Shown here: piece after piece, positions 1 through 6,232 of the stretch
Numbering within the stretch: the first letter of the stretch is position 1
Layout of the letters: each line of letters begins with the position of its first letter
NCBI GenBank assembly: GCA_021772595.1
Contig: JAJFLS010000167.1
Coordinates: forward strand, 1-6,535
Source of the DNA: Opitutales bacterium
Lineage (GTDB): Bacteria; Verrucomicrobiota; Verrucomicrobiia; Opitutales; Opitutaceae
Direction of reading: 5' to 3'
Length of the DNA stretch: 6,535 nucleotides
Program-made: the position numbers and the translations under genes
Notes under the pieces: model-generated
Database searches by the model: none
What the model saw: the letters and a program-made list of their open reading frames with translations, nothing else
Told to the model about the DNA's origin: nothing

Positions 1-918
1 GGTCGATTCGACGAATCCAATCGAGAATGATTGGGGCGTGTCGAGAAACTTTTCCACTCCCGCTCGTCCGAATCCGAAAACCGTCATCTCGTCGCGCATA
101 TTGTAATAACGATCTGGGTACGAATCATCTTCCTCGTGGTAGAGATACAACATGCGAGGGGACTCTGGATCACCAAAGGCGATCCACTCAGGACCAGGCA
201 GATCCATCCTATTTCCCTCATCGATCGAACGAGGCTGCGCGTCAATCGACGAATACCAGAAATCATCCTTACTCAAGTCGCCACCTGGCGTACCTTCGTA
301 GAGAACCCAGTACTTGTATCCATCGCTCACTTTCGTCATCGTAAACGTGCAGCGATCGATAGAGAAATCCCAACGCCCGATCCAGTTCCCGTTTCCCGAT
401 TCGAAAACGATTCGAACGTGTTCCTGCGAGATCCGCTCAATCTGCGAGGTCGACCGGTCCGTGCCTGCATTTAGAGCATGGAAATAACTCCCATCCTGAT
501 TGTGTACCGCGTTCGGAAATCCGCGATATTCGCCCATCGACTCGCTCCCCTTTTCCTTGTGAAACCCGATCCAATCAACTCCATCGCGATCAAGCAAACT
601 CGAGAGCCCGCCTCCTTCCTTTTCGAGAAAGTAAGTGGCACTCGGGGTTTCGATTATATAGCACGGCACCTTCCCCGCCGAATCATCCACACCGTTTTCG
701 ACAAGAACAACCTGGTCGCTAATATTCTGGCTACATCCGGCCAGAACCAGGAGCGCGAGCGATAAATGTAGGAGCCTGCTTGCAGGCGATTTTCTTCGCC
801 CTAGCCCAGTGAAACAATCGCCTGCAAGCAGGCTCCTACAATCGGGAAACCGTCGCTTTAACCTAGAGCTGTCGCAATGGCCGCTCGGAGTTCGGCCGCT
901 ACCTCCATGCTCCATCAT
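1..918 (-). CDS. Putative lipoprotein of unknown function; 3' end outside window, start uncertain
   Basis: The frame is open from the left edge (no stop in view) back to ATG codons at 918 and 915. It reads 306 residues, of which residues 52-62 (LSLALLVLAGC) are a clear signal-peptide core with a lipobox; Cys62 (codon 733-735) would be lipidated, giving a membrane-anchored exported protein. The 245 residues from Cys62 onward look like a real folded domain, with GVDWIGFHKEKGS, MGEYRGFPNAVHN, YWVLYEGTPGGDL, PEWIAFGDP, YLYHEEDD and MTVFGFGR segments. From memory these resemble an uncharacterised secreted family in Planctomycetes, Verrucomicrobia and Bacteroidetes; I cannot assign a reaction. The first 50 residues are unlikely to be native, because they are largely translated REP palindrome. 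No ATG, GTG or TTG lies in frame between 912 and the lipobox. Either the ATG at 918, which overlaps the preceding gene's stop by one base (TGATG), is used, or the start was destroyed. It lies downstream of the dehydrogenase gene and may be co-transcribed. Confidence 0.72.
   Translation of the reverse strand, partial: MMEHGGSGRTPSGHCDSSRLKRRFPDCRSLLAGDCFTGLGRRKSPASRLLHLSLALLVLAGCSQNISDQVVLVENGVDDSAGKVPCYIIETPSATYFLEKEGGGLSSLLDRDGVDWIGFHKEKGSESMGEYRGFPNAVHNQDGSYFHALNAGTDRSTSQIERISQEHVRIVFESGNGNWIGRWDFSIDRCTFTMTKVSDGYKYWVLYEGTPGGDLSKDDFWYSSIDAQPRSIDEGNRMDLPGPEWIAFGDPESPRMLYLYHEEDDSYPDRYYNMRDEMTVFGFGRAGVEKFLDTPQSFSIGFVEST
767..840. repeat. REPIN: inverted pair of REP palindromes
   Basis: Two 24-base arms (767-790 and 817-840) are perfect reverse complements, extending to 25 by the T791/A816 pair, around a short unique spacer. 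Each arm is itself a REP: it begins with T-GTAG-GA and then carries the palindrome GCCTGC-TT-GCAGGC followed by GAT. The GTAG tetranucleotides sit at the outer ends. This is the layout known for REP doublets (REPINs) mobilised by RAYT (REP-associated tyrosine transposase) proteins, and the sequence is close to the widespread Pseudomonas REP. No RAYT gene is in the window, so the element would be non-autonomous. Its right-hand neighbour is the dehydrogenase stop (918). Its left edge falls within a codon of the lipoprotein signal peptide. As RNA it would fold into a long hairpin between the two minus-strand genes and could affect mRNA stability or read-through. Confidence 0.9.
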
Positions 919-2972
919 CAATCTGCTCTGCCCATCCCGCGTATCCATTTTTCCAGCAACGGCAGGATCGGTGGGTCCTCGGAATTAATAGAACCGGGCG
1001 GCATGCGAAATCCATCCTTGCGGACCAAACGCAGATACAAAATGGACTTCTCAGGACGACCTGGCTCAACGAGCTTGGCTCCCTCAACCCCCAAGTCTCC
1101 CGCCATCAGCTGAGCCGACACGAGTAACTGATCTTCAAAACGCGTCTCAATCCGAGCATCGAAAAATCCACGCGAAGCGCCTCCTGGTTTGTGGCAGCTC
1201 GCGCAGTTGACATCCAAATACGAACGGATCCGATCGACCGCCGGAACAGATTCTTCACTTAAGCGATGCAGTTTCGGCAGCTCCGCCAATTCCGAATCGG
1301 ATAGTACTTTTTTAAACCAAGATCGGGCGTTCCAATCAGTGAGCTGCCTGCCCACGTTAAGCTGCCGCGCGTTGAATTGCGGTTGAAATCCGAATACAGC
1401 CGTTTTCGGATCGAGCTTTGCCACTGGGCCGGGCGACAACCACATGATGGATTCGTTCGATCGCATCGGCAGAAATTCCGAGTTTCCCACGATCGCCGGA
1501 TTCTTCGAATTTCCATTCCAACGATACGCCGACGATTTATAGGTTCCGTCGCCGTTGGATTGATACAGATGCGTTTCGTGAGCTTGACCGTTCTCGCTTT
1601 CAAAATGCTGAACAATGATCGCGCCGCTCGGGAAAACCCAATCCGCCTCCGGCGACCGCGCGATTTTCCCTCCATCCGGCATCCACAACCAATTGCTCAC
1701 TCGAACCCCTGGCCGCCAAATTGGAAGGCTCATTTCGAAACGAGCAAACCCGCCAGTCGGCCGGAAGGGAATCGACTGCCCCAGCACGCCCGCATCCGCA
1801 AGCGACTGCGGAAACGCGATGGCCTCGCTCTCCGTGTATCCGTCGCCCACATAGCTGATACGGGTCAAGCTGCCCGAGTTGTTCTCAAATTTTTTATTGT
1901 CCCTCCATCGAGTACCGCGATTCAAAACCCAGATCGATCCGTCCGGAGCAGGCTCGACGGCGACCGGCCGAGAGAAGTCGTCGCCGAAATCCATTGCGGT
2001 CTCCGGATTGTCCACGTCGATCGCCTTCACCCAGTTGTCCGCCCAATCGGTGAAAAACAACTTGCCTTTCCACCTCTCCGGAAAATCGCCCGACTTCGGA
2101 TAGAACATGCTTCCGCAAATGCTTCTTCCAATCGCGGGAGGATAGGCGTGTATCGGATTAGTGAATTCATCGTTGTCCGACATTCCCTCCGCCAGAGGCC
2201 ACCCGTAGTTTTCGCCCGCTCGGATCTCGTTGATCTCGTCAAAAGAGCTTTTTCCGATATCCGCCTCGAAAAGGCGATTCGTTCCCGGTTGGAACGCCAT
2301 GCCAAACGGATTACGAATTCCTAACGCGTAGATGGAACGGTACTTCCCCTTCAGTTTTTCGTAGAAAGGATTGTCGGCGGGAATTGAGCCGTCGGGATTG
2401 ATTCTCAAAATTTTGCCCTGTAAGGTATCCATTTTCTGCGATGCCGCGTCTTCCGTTTGCTCGCCGATTCCAATGTAGAGCTTTCCGTCTGGCCCAAAGC
2501 GGATCGGTCCACCTTGGTGAGCGCCCAACTGAAACCCGCCTAGCGTTGCCTGATCGTCGCCTTCAAAAAGAACGCGCTCGCTAGCAAGTTCCGCGGTATC
2601 GCCCTTCACTGTAAAACGACTTATGACGTGATGCGCATACGGATCTTTCGCGACGTATACAACAAACAAATACGGCCTAGCCGGATATTCCGGATCGAAT
2701 TGCAAGCCAATCAGGCCGCGCTCCCAGTACTCTTGCACTTTCGCCGAAATGTCGAGTAACGGCCGCTCCAGCAGAACCCCATTCCTCACAATCCGAATGT
2801 GACCAGTTTGCTCCGCGAAGTAGAGCGTCCCATCCGGAGTTATGGTCAACGCCGTACCCGCGTTTATCCCCTCTGCGATCGTCTCCGTTTTAAACCCTGG
2901 CGGGACAGAAACCCCCGAGGCAATAGCTCCCAAAACGCAAATCGTGAACAGCGAAGAAAAAAGAAACCTCAT
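918..2972 (-). CDS. Exported PQQ-type sugar dehydrogenase-like beta-propeller fused to a C-terminal cytochrome c domain
   Basis: The 684-residue protein begins with a signal peptide (about residues 1-20, MRFLFSSLFTICVLGAIASG), so it acts in the periplasm or outside. Residues 24-375 form a glucose/sorbosone dehydrogenase-like six-bladed propeller. Key segments are GAHQGGPIRFGPDGKLYIGIGE, with H152 at the position of the catalytic His, GIRNPFG (218-224), and DIGKSSFDEINEIRAGENYGWP (238-259). Residues 385-560 match the linker of the TIGR03806/HNE_0200-type proteins (NWLWMPDGG, DWVFPSGAIIVQHFE, YRWNG, ARQLN). The end carries one haem c site, C590-A-S-C593-H594, with M657 in RMPPG as the probable distal ligand. 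The likely role is oxidation of a sugar or related alcohol, with electrons passed to the attached haem; the substrate is unknown. The start is set by the signal peptide, and only a weak AGG precedes it. An upstream haem motif usual in this family appears to be missing (SIMWL at 508-512). The stop overlaps a possible start of the lipoprotein frame. Confidence 0.88.
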   Translation of the reverse strand: MRFLFSSLFTICVLGAIASGVSVPPGFKTETIAEGINAGTALTITPDGTLYFAEQTGHIRIVRNGVLLERPLLDISAKVQEYWERGLIGLQFDPEYPARPYLFVVYVAKDPYAHHVISRFTVKGDTAELASERVLFEGDDQATLGGFQLGAHQGGPIRFGPDGKLYIGIGEQTEDAASQKMDTLQGKILRINPDGSIPADNPFYEKLKGKYRSIYALGIRNPFGMAFQPGTNRLFEADIGKSSFDEINEIRAGENYGWPLAEGMSDNDEFTNPIHAYPPAIGRSICGSMFYPKSGDFPERWKGKLFFTDWADNWVKAIDVDNPETAMDFGDDFSRPVAVEPAPDGSIWVLNRGTRWRDNKKFENNSGSLTRISYVGDGYTESEAIAFPQSLADAGVLGQSIPFRPTGGFARFEMSLPIWRPGVRVSNWLWMPDGGKIARSPEADWVFPSGAIIVQHFESENGQAHETHLYQSNGDGTYKSSAYRWNGNSKNPAIVGNSEFLPMRSNESIMWLSPGPVAKLDPKTAVFGFQPQFNARQLNVGRQLTDWNARSWFKKVLSDSELAELPKLHRLSEESVPAVDRIRSYLDVNCASCHKPGGASRGFFDARIETRFEDQLLVSAQLMAGDLGVEGAKLVEPGRPEKSILYLRLVRKDGFRMPPGSINSEDPPILPLLEKWIRGMGRAD

Positions 2973-3122
2973 AGCCTATCGATTGATTCTTATTCGACAT
3001 AGAAGAAAACCGTGAAACCCCTATCCCAGCGCCCTCGCCACATCAATCCTATTTTCAGTCAGCCGAGAGCAATCACCTCCCGGGTCAAGCTTTCCGATTT
3101 CGGACTTTTACACCCGTCGGTC

Positions 3123-3458
3123 TTAAATGTGATACAACAGTTCCACCGAGGCCCGAGCGTCGCGATTTAGCTTGTCGCACACCAGCCTGCAGAGCGGAAA
3201 AATCATTTCGTCGCTGATAGAGTAGAAAACTTGAGTGCCCCGCTTTTCTCTTTCGAGAAGCCCGTGATCGAACAGGAGATGGAGCTGCTTGGAGACATTT
3301 CCCTGCGAAACCCCAACGCGATTTACCAGCTCCCCGACCGTCAGGGCACCCGCCTTCAGCTCCATTAGAATCTCCAGACGAGTCGCATCCGAAAAGACGC
3401 TGAACAATCTGGCTACTTTTTCCAGCGAAGCTCGGTCCATTTTGTTTTCAGCATTCAT
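3123..3458 (-). CDS. ArsR/SmtB-family winged-helix transcriptional repressor
   Basis: This 111-residue protein is the usual size for ArsR/SmtB regulators, which are dimers that leave DNA when they bind a metal or are oxidised. Residues 13-36 (EKVARLFSVFSDATRLEILMEL) are the standard first helices. Residues 40-62 (LTVGELVNRVGVSQGNVSKQ...) are the helix-turn-helix, and HGLLEREKRGTQVFYSI (65-81) is the wing. The classical ArsR alpha-3 Cys motif (ELCVCDL) is absent. Instead C90 and C94 (PLCRLVC) in the last helix are the likely sensing residues. A longer reading to an ATG at 3587 is possible, but its 43 extra residues would be encoded across the operator and do not look like part of the fold, so I start at 3458 despite no clear ribosome site. 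It is divergent from the Cys-rich protein/multicopper oxidase pair, which it presumably represses along with itself. The inducer is inferred to be a thiophilic metal such as copper, but it could be another metal or an oxidant. Confidence 0.88.
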   Translation of the reverse strand: MNAENKMDRASLEKVARLFSVFSDATRLEILMELKAGALTVGELVNRVGVSQGNVSKQLHLLFDHGLLEREKRGTQVFYSISDEMIFPLCRLVCDKLNRDARASVELLYHI

Positions 3459-3463
3459 AGAGT

Positions 3464-3469
3464 TTGACA
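3464..3469 (+). promoter_or_regulatory. Possible -35 box of the rightward promoter
   Basis: TTGACA is an exact sigma-70 -35 match, oriented towards the Cys-rich protein gene. At the normal 16-18 base spacing there is only a poor -10 candidate around 3487-3493, which falls inside the palindrome at 3482-3503. If real, the operator would cover the -10 region, which suits repression. This is weak evidence, since the group's promoter consensus may differ. Confidence 0.25.
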
Positions 3470-3481
3470 AAGTCCAGTTTA

Positions 3482-3503
3482 AATATTTCCATATGCGAAT
3501 ATT
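3482..3503. promoter_or_regulatory. Probable ArsR operator palindrome
   Basis: AATATT, then CATATG, then AATATT, separated by two-base spacers (TC and CG), form a 22-base near-perfect dyad. Eighteen of 22 positions are symmetric; only the spacers break it. ArsR/SmtB proteins typically bind AT-rich imperfect dyads of this size. The site lies 23 bp before the arsR-type start at 3458 and about 100 bp before the start at 3606, so one bound dimer could control both directions. Confidence 0.6.
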
Positions 3504-3605
3504 AGAAACTAACAACTGTCCAATCAATTTTTCAAGGCAGCCATGCTTATCAACGAGCCAGGCAAGAAACAAGATCGGATAAACCAACCATCCATAACAA
3601 ATAGA

Positions 3606-4256
3606 ATGAAATCAGAAACCATCCTTAAGATCGCCGGAGCCCTCGCGGCGCTGGCCTTGCTAATCCCAGCGGTTGTCGCCCGCGGCATGCCCACAGCGCA
3701 ACGGGACGCGATTCACGGTCTCTTTGATTCTCACGATAAGTTTCAGCGAGACATCAAACAGACCGACGAAGGCTACATTTCCAAGACCACGTCGGATGAC
3801 CCCGCCGCGGTGAAGCTCATCCAGACGCACGTCAAGCAGATGGAAAGCCGCCTGAAGGATGGCTTGATGGTAAGAGGCTGGGACCCGGCCTACGTGGAGT
3901 TCGTCAGACACTACGACGACATCGACATTCAGATCACCAACATCGACAAAGGAATCTCTATCGTGGCCATCGGCAAGACCGAGGCAGCCAAGAAAGTCGC
4001 GCGCAACCACGCCGGCATCATCAGCAAATTCATAGATCAGGGCTGGAAAGAACACGACAAATCCCACGCCGCTGTCTACGGAAAACCTGCGGCGACCACA
4101 GGCGAAAGCGGATCGAGCGGCATGGCATGCTGCCAACAAGGCGGCCAGAAAAACGCTCAAACCGGTGACTCATGTTGTGCCGAAGGAGAAGAGGACTGTC
4201 AGGTGGATTCCAATACAGGCGGTACAAGTCAATCCTGTTGCCAGAAATCCATTTAA
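3606..4256 (+). CDS. Exported Cys/His-rich putative metal-binding protein
   Basis: The 216-residue product has an N-terminal signal peptide (KSETILKIAGALAALALLIPAVVA, residues 2-25), so it is periplasmic or secreted. I recognise no named family. Residues 39-86 and 99-146 align without gaps over 48 positions (nine identities by eye, including H75/H135 and the closing Gly86/Gly146), so the body is an internal duplication rich in Asp, Lys and His. Residues 160-172 are a flexible Gly/Ser/Thr linker. The tail (173-216) holds all seven cysteines: C175-C176, C190-C191, C198 and C211-C212. Three Cys-Cys pairs separated by polar spacers suggest binding of Cu(I) or another soft metal, or a redox/thiol role. 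The start at 3606 directly precedes the signal peptide; an in-frame ATG at 3543 would bury it behind 21 hydrophilic residues. The gene is 43 bp from the multicopper oxidase and shares its promoter, pointing to a joint metal-handling role. Metal binding is inferred from composition and context. Confidence 0.82.
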   Translation: MKSETILKIAGALAALALLIPAVVARGMPTAQRDAIHGLFDSHDKFQRDIKQTDEGYISKTTSDDPAAVKLIQTHVKQMESRLKDGLMVRGWDPAYVEFVRHYDDIDIQITNIDKGISIVAIGKTEAAKKVARNHAGIISKFIDQGWKEHDKSHAAVYGKPAATTGESGSSGMACCQQGGQKNAQTGDSCCAEGEEDCQVDSNTGGTSQSCCQKSI

Positions 4257-4299
4257 CAGGCTCTCGATCAGGGGCTAGTTCGAGAAACGCTGCAAGGGA

Positions 4300-5973
4300 A
4301 TGAATCGACGCGAAATCGGCGAATCTCGATCGAGAACTTGGACGCGACGCGACTGGATCCGGACGACAACCACAGCGATGGGCGCTACGCTCCTCGGTCG
4401 CCAAACCAGCTTCGCCGGCGTGAATCATCCCGGCCAGCAGCTGCGGCTTCCCTTGGATTGGGACGGTTCGCCGCTCGTCCTCAACGAAACGAACCTTGAA
4501 ATATGGCCTGGCCAAACCACAAGCGGGCTCGCCATCAACGGATTGCTTCCCGGCCCGACTATCCGACTATCAAAGGGCGATGTATTTACAGCTCAGATAC
4601 AGAACCAGCTTGATAGCGAAGAAGCCGTTCTCCATTGGCACGGTCTGCTTTCTCCAGCCGAGTACGATGGTCACCCCAACCAGAAAGTAGCCCCTGGAGA
4701 ATCTTACAATGTGGCGGTGCCTATCGTTCAGGATCCATCGATGTGCTGGTACCATGCCCACACCCACGATCTGACAGGCTCGCAAGTCTACCGTGGGCTA
4801 GCAGGCTTATTCTTGATTGAAGATCGGGAGCGTGACGAAGCCCTGGGTTTGCCGACCGGCATCCACGACATACCGCTGGTTGTTCGAGATTGGAAATCCA
4901 ATGCAAGCTACGAATTGAATTACGCGCCAAGCATGTTCGAGCATATGTGGGGCTACCTGGGCGATACCGCCCTCGTCAATGGCACACCCGACGCGTGGCT
5001 CCCAGTCGATCAAGGAGTATGGCGCTTCCGTGTTCTCAACGGCTGCAATGCAAGAGTCCTACGACTTGGGTTCTCCGATAGCAGATCCTTTCGAGTCATC
5101 GGCTCTGATGGCGGTCTCTTTTCATCGCTAGAAAGCGTTCAATCCCTTGATCTCGGGCCAGGCCAACGAGTTGAAATCCTCGTTTCGTTCGACGGGCTTT
5201 CAGTGGGAACGTCAACGATCTTAAGAAGCCTTGCCTTTCCAATCGCCGCGCCGGGCGGAGGGCCTGCAGGTCCGCGTCAAGGCGACCCTCTCGATCTCAT
5301 CACATTTCACGTCGATACATCGGGAGGCTCGACCGCGATACCATCAACCTTGCCTGCCCTCGAGTTAACCGATCCTGACAAGTCAATACGAACGCGTACC
5401 TTCGCTTTATCGCGGGCTTCCGGTGAACACACAATCAACGGCCTGACCTACCAGATGAGCCGTATCGATTATCAGGTTACTAGTGGCAACGTCGAGATCT
5501 GGGAGTTTGTAAACCAGACGCAGGACTACCACCCGATGCATTCGCACGCCGCCTTTTTCCATGTGATATCCCGTAACGGAAATCCCACTACGCAGCCCTT
5601 CGATCAAGGCTGGCACGATACGGTTCTAGTATATCCTGGTGAAACGGTCCAAGTCGCCATCTCCTTTGGCCCTCGTCCCGGGCTCTTTCTCATGCACTGC
5701 CACAATCTCGAGCACGAGCGCCAAATGATGCAAAACTTCGAGGTCGTCACACCCGAAACCCCGGAGCTCGAAATTCAACGGGCGGGCGATGAAGTCGTCG
5801 TCTCCTGGCCTTCGCCCTCCGAAGACTGGCAACTTCAAATTTCCTCGGACCTGCGAACGTGGGAGACGATCAACTCGGAACCCTCAATTGCAGGCGACCT
5901 ATTCGAATGGCGAGAGGCGTCAACAACCTCTCGTCGATTCTATCGCCTCTCAAGGATACCTACATCAATATAG
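4300..5973 (+). CDS. Tat-exported multicopper oxidase (CueO/laccase type) with extra C-terminal domain
   Basis: This 557-residue three-cupredoxin oxidase couples one-electron oxidation of a substrate (Cu(I), phenolics or another metal) to reduction of O2 to water. The twin-arginine signal is T15-RRDWIR followed by TTTTAMGATLLG, implying export of the folded, copper-loaded enzyme. All copper motifs are intact: H112-W-H114-G, H152-A-H154, H411-P-M-H414-S-H416, and H466-C467-H468...H472...M477. The type 1 ligands are therefore H411, C467 and H472 with axial M477, as in CueO/CotA. There is no long Met-rich insert like that of E. coli CueO. Residues about 489-557 form an added fibronectin-like module (VVVSWPSPSEDWQLQISSDLRTW...RRFYRL) seen on many verrucomicrobial secreted proteins. 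The start at 4300 provides the Tat signal; AAGG sits only two bases upstream. It forms a unit with the Cys-rich protein gene and is presumably under the divergent ArsR regulator. Copper oxidation is the likeliest role, but substrate cannot be read from sequence. Confidence 0.93.
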   Translation: MNRREIGESRSRTWTRRDWIRTTTTAMGATLLGRQTSFAGVNHPGQQLRLPLDWDGSPLVLNETNLEIWPGQTTSGLAINGLLPGPTIRLSKGDVFTAQIQNQLDSEEAVLHWHGLLSPAEYDGHPNQKVAPGESYNVAVPIVQDPSMCWYHAHTHDLTGSQVYRGLAGLFLIEDRERDEALGLPTGIHDIPLVVRDWKSNASYELNYAPSMFEHMWGYLGDTALVNGTPDAWLPVDQGVWRFRVLNGCNARVLRLGFSDSRSFRVIGSDGGLFSSLESVQSLDLGPGQRVEILVSFDGLSVGTSTILRSLAFPIAAPGGGPAGPRQGDPLDLITFHVDTSGGSTAIPSTLPALELTDPDKSIRTRTFALSRASGEHTINGLTYQMSRIDYQVTSGNVEIWEFVNQTQDYHPMHSHAAFFHVISRNGNPTTQPFDQGWHDTVLVYPGETVQVAISFGPRPGLFLMHCHNLEHERQMMQNFEVVTPETPELEIQRAGDEVVVSWPSPSEDWQLQISSDLRTWETINSEPSIAGDLFEWREASTTSRRFYRLSRIPTSI

Positions 5974-6024
5974 TGCTGGAGTCTGAGAAGTCATCGCTGC
6001 GCTAGGATACTTGCTGCACAAGCC

Positions 6025-6048
6025 AAAAAAGTTCCGGCTTTGCCGGAA
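6025..6048 (-). terminator. Rho-independent terminator for leftward transcription
   Basis: TTCCGGC (6032-6038) and GCCGGAA (6042-6048) form a perfect seven-pair stem with a TTT loop. Read on the minus strand, the stem is followed after one base by six Ts (A6025-A6030 on the plus strand). That fits termination of the AraC-like transcript about 185 bp after its stop. Rightward, the flank has only a short broken T-run, so termination of the oxidase transcript here is possible but weaker. Confidence 0.65.
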
Positions 6049-6103
6049 ATAGGTTTCTCAAATTTCAAGCTCGAACCTTTAACTCGCCCGAGCGAGATCC
6101 TAC

Positions 6104-6126
6104 TTGACTCAGCTCAGCGGAGTCAA
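6104..6126. repeat. Short inverted repeat in the intergenic stretch
   Basis: TTGACTC (6104-6110) and GAGTCAA (6120-6126) are perfect inverted copies around nine bases. The site could be an operator or a minor hairpin. It sits in the 259-bp gap (5974-6232), which otherwise holds only the terminator hairpin and no plausible small gene. No function can be assigned. Confidence 0.3.
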
Positions 6127-6232
6127 CTTAGCGAAGTGATCACGAAAATCAGAAAAAGCAAAAATCTCAACGCCACGTCCCGTTACCGGTTTCTATTATC
6201 GGATTTCTACGTTTAGAGAACGGCATCCATCT

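Noticed and set aside
31..765. Plus-strand open frames at 31-474 and 478-765
   Set aside because: The minus strand carries a continuous domain-like frame with a lipobox over the same stretch; the plus-strand products look random.
876..899. GGCCGCT direct repeat between the REPIN and the dehydrogenase stop
   Set aside because: Seven-base copies in GC-rich sequence are expected by chance; no associated structure.
1377..2324. 315-codon plus-strand open frame opposite the dehydrogenase gene
   Set aside because: The translation is Arg/Pro/His-rich with no recognisable domain, while the opposite strand encodes a full propeller with conserved motifs; it is an antisense shadow.
3087..3100. Small TCCGA-TT-TCGGA hairpin after the ArsR gene
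   Set aside because: Only five pairs and no T-run on the minus strand, where a terminator would be needed; not convincing.
3459..3587. 43-residue N-terminal extension of the ArsR protein
   Set aside because: It would be encoded across the operator palindrome and exceeds normal ArsR length; the fold begins just after the ATG at 3458.
3543..3605. Earlier in-frame ATG for the Cys-rich protein
   Set aside because: It would place 21 hydrophilic residues ahead of a textbook signal peptide.
3660..4160. 166-codon minus-strand frame opposite the Cys-rich protein gene
   Set aside because: Low-complexity Val/Asp/Ala translation and no motif; the plus strand has a signal peptide, a repeat and a Cys tail.
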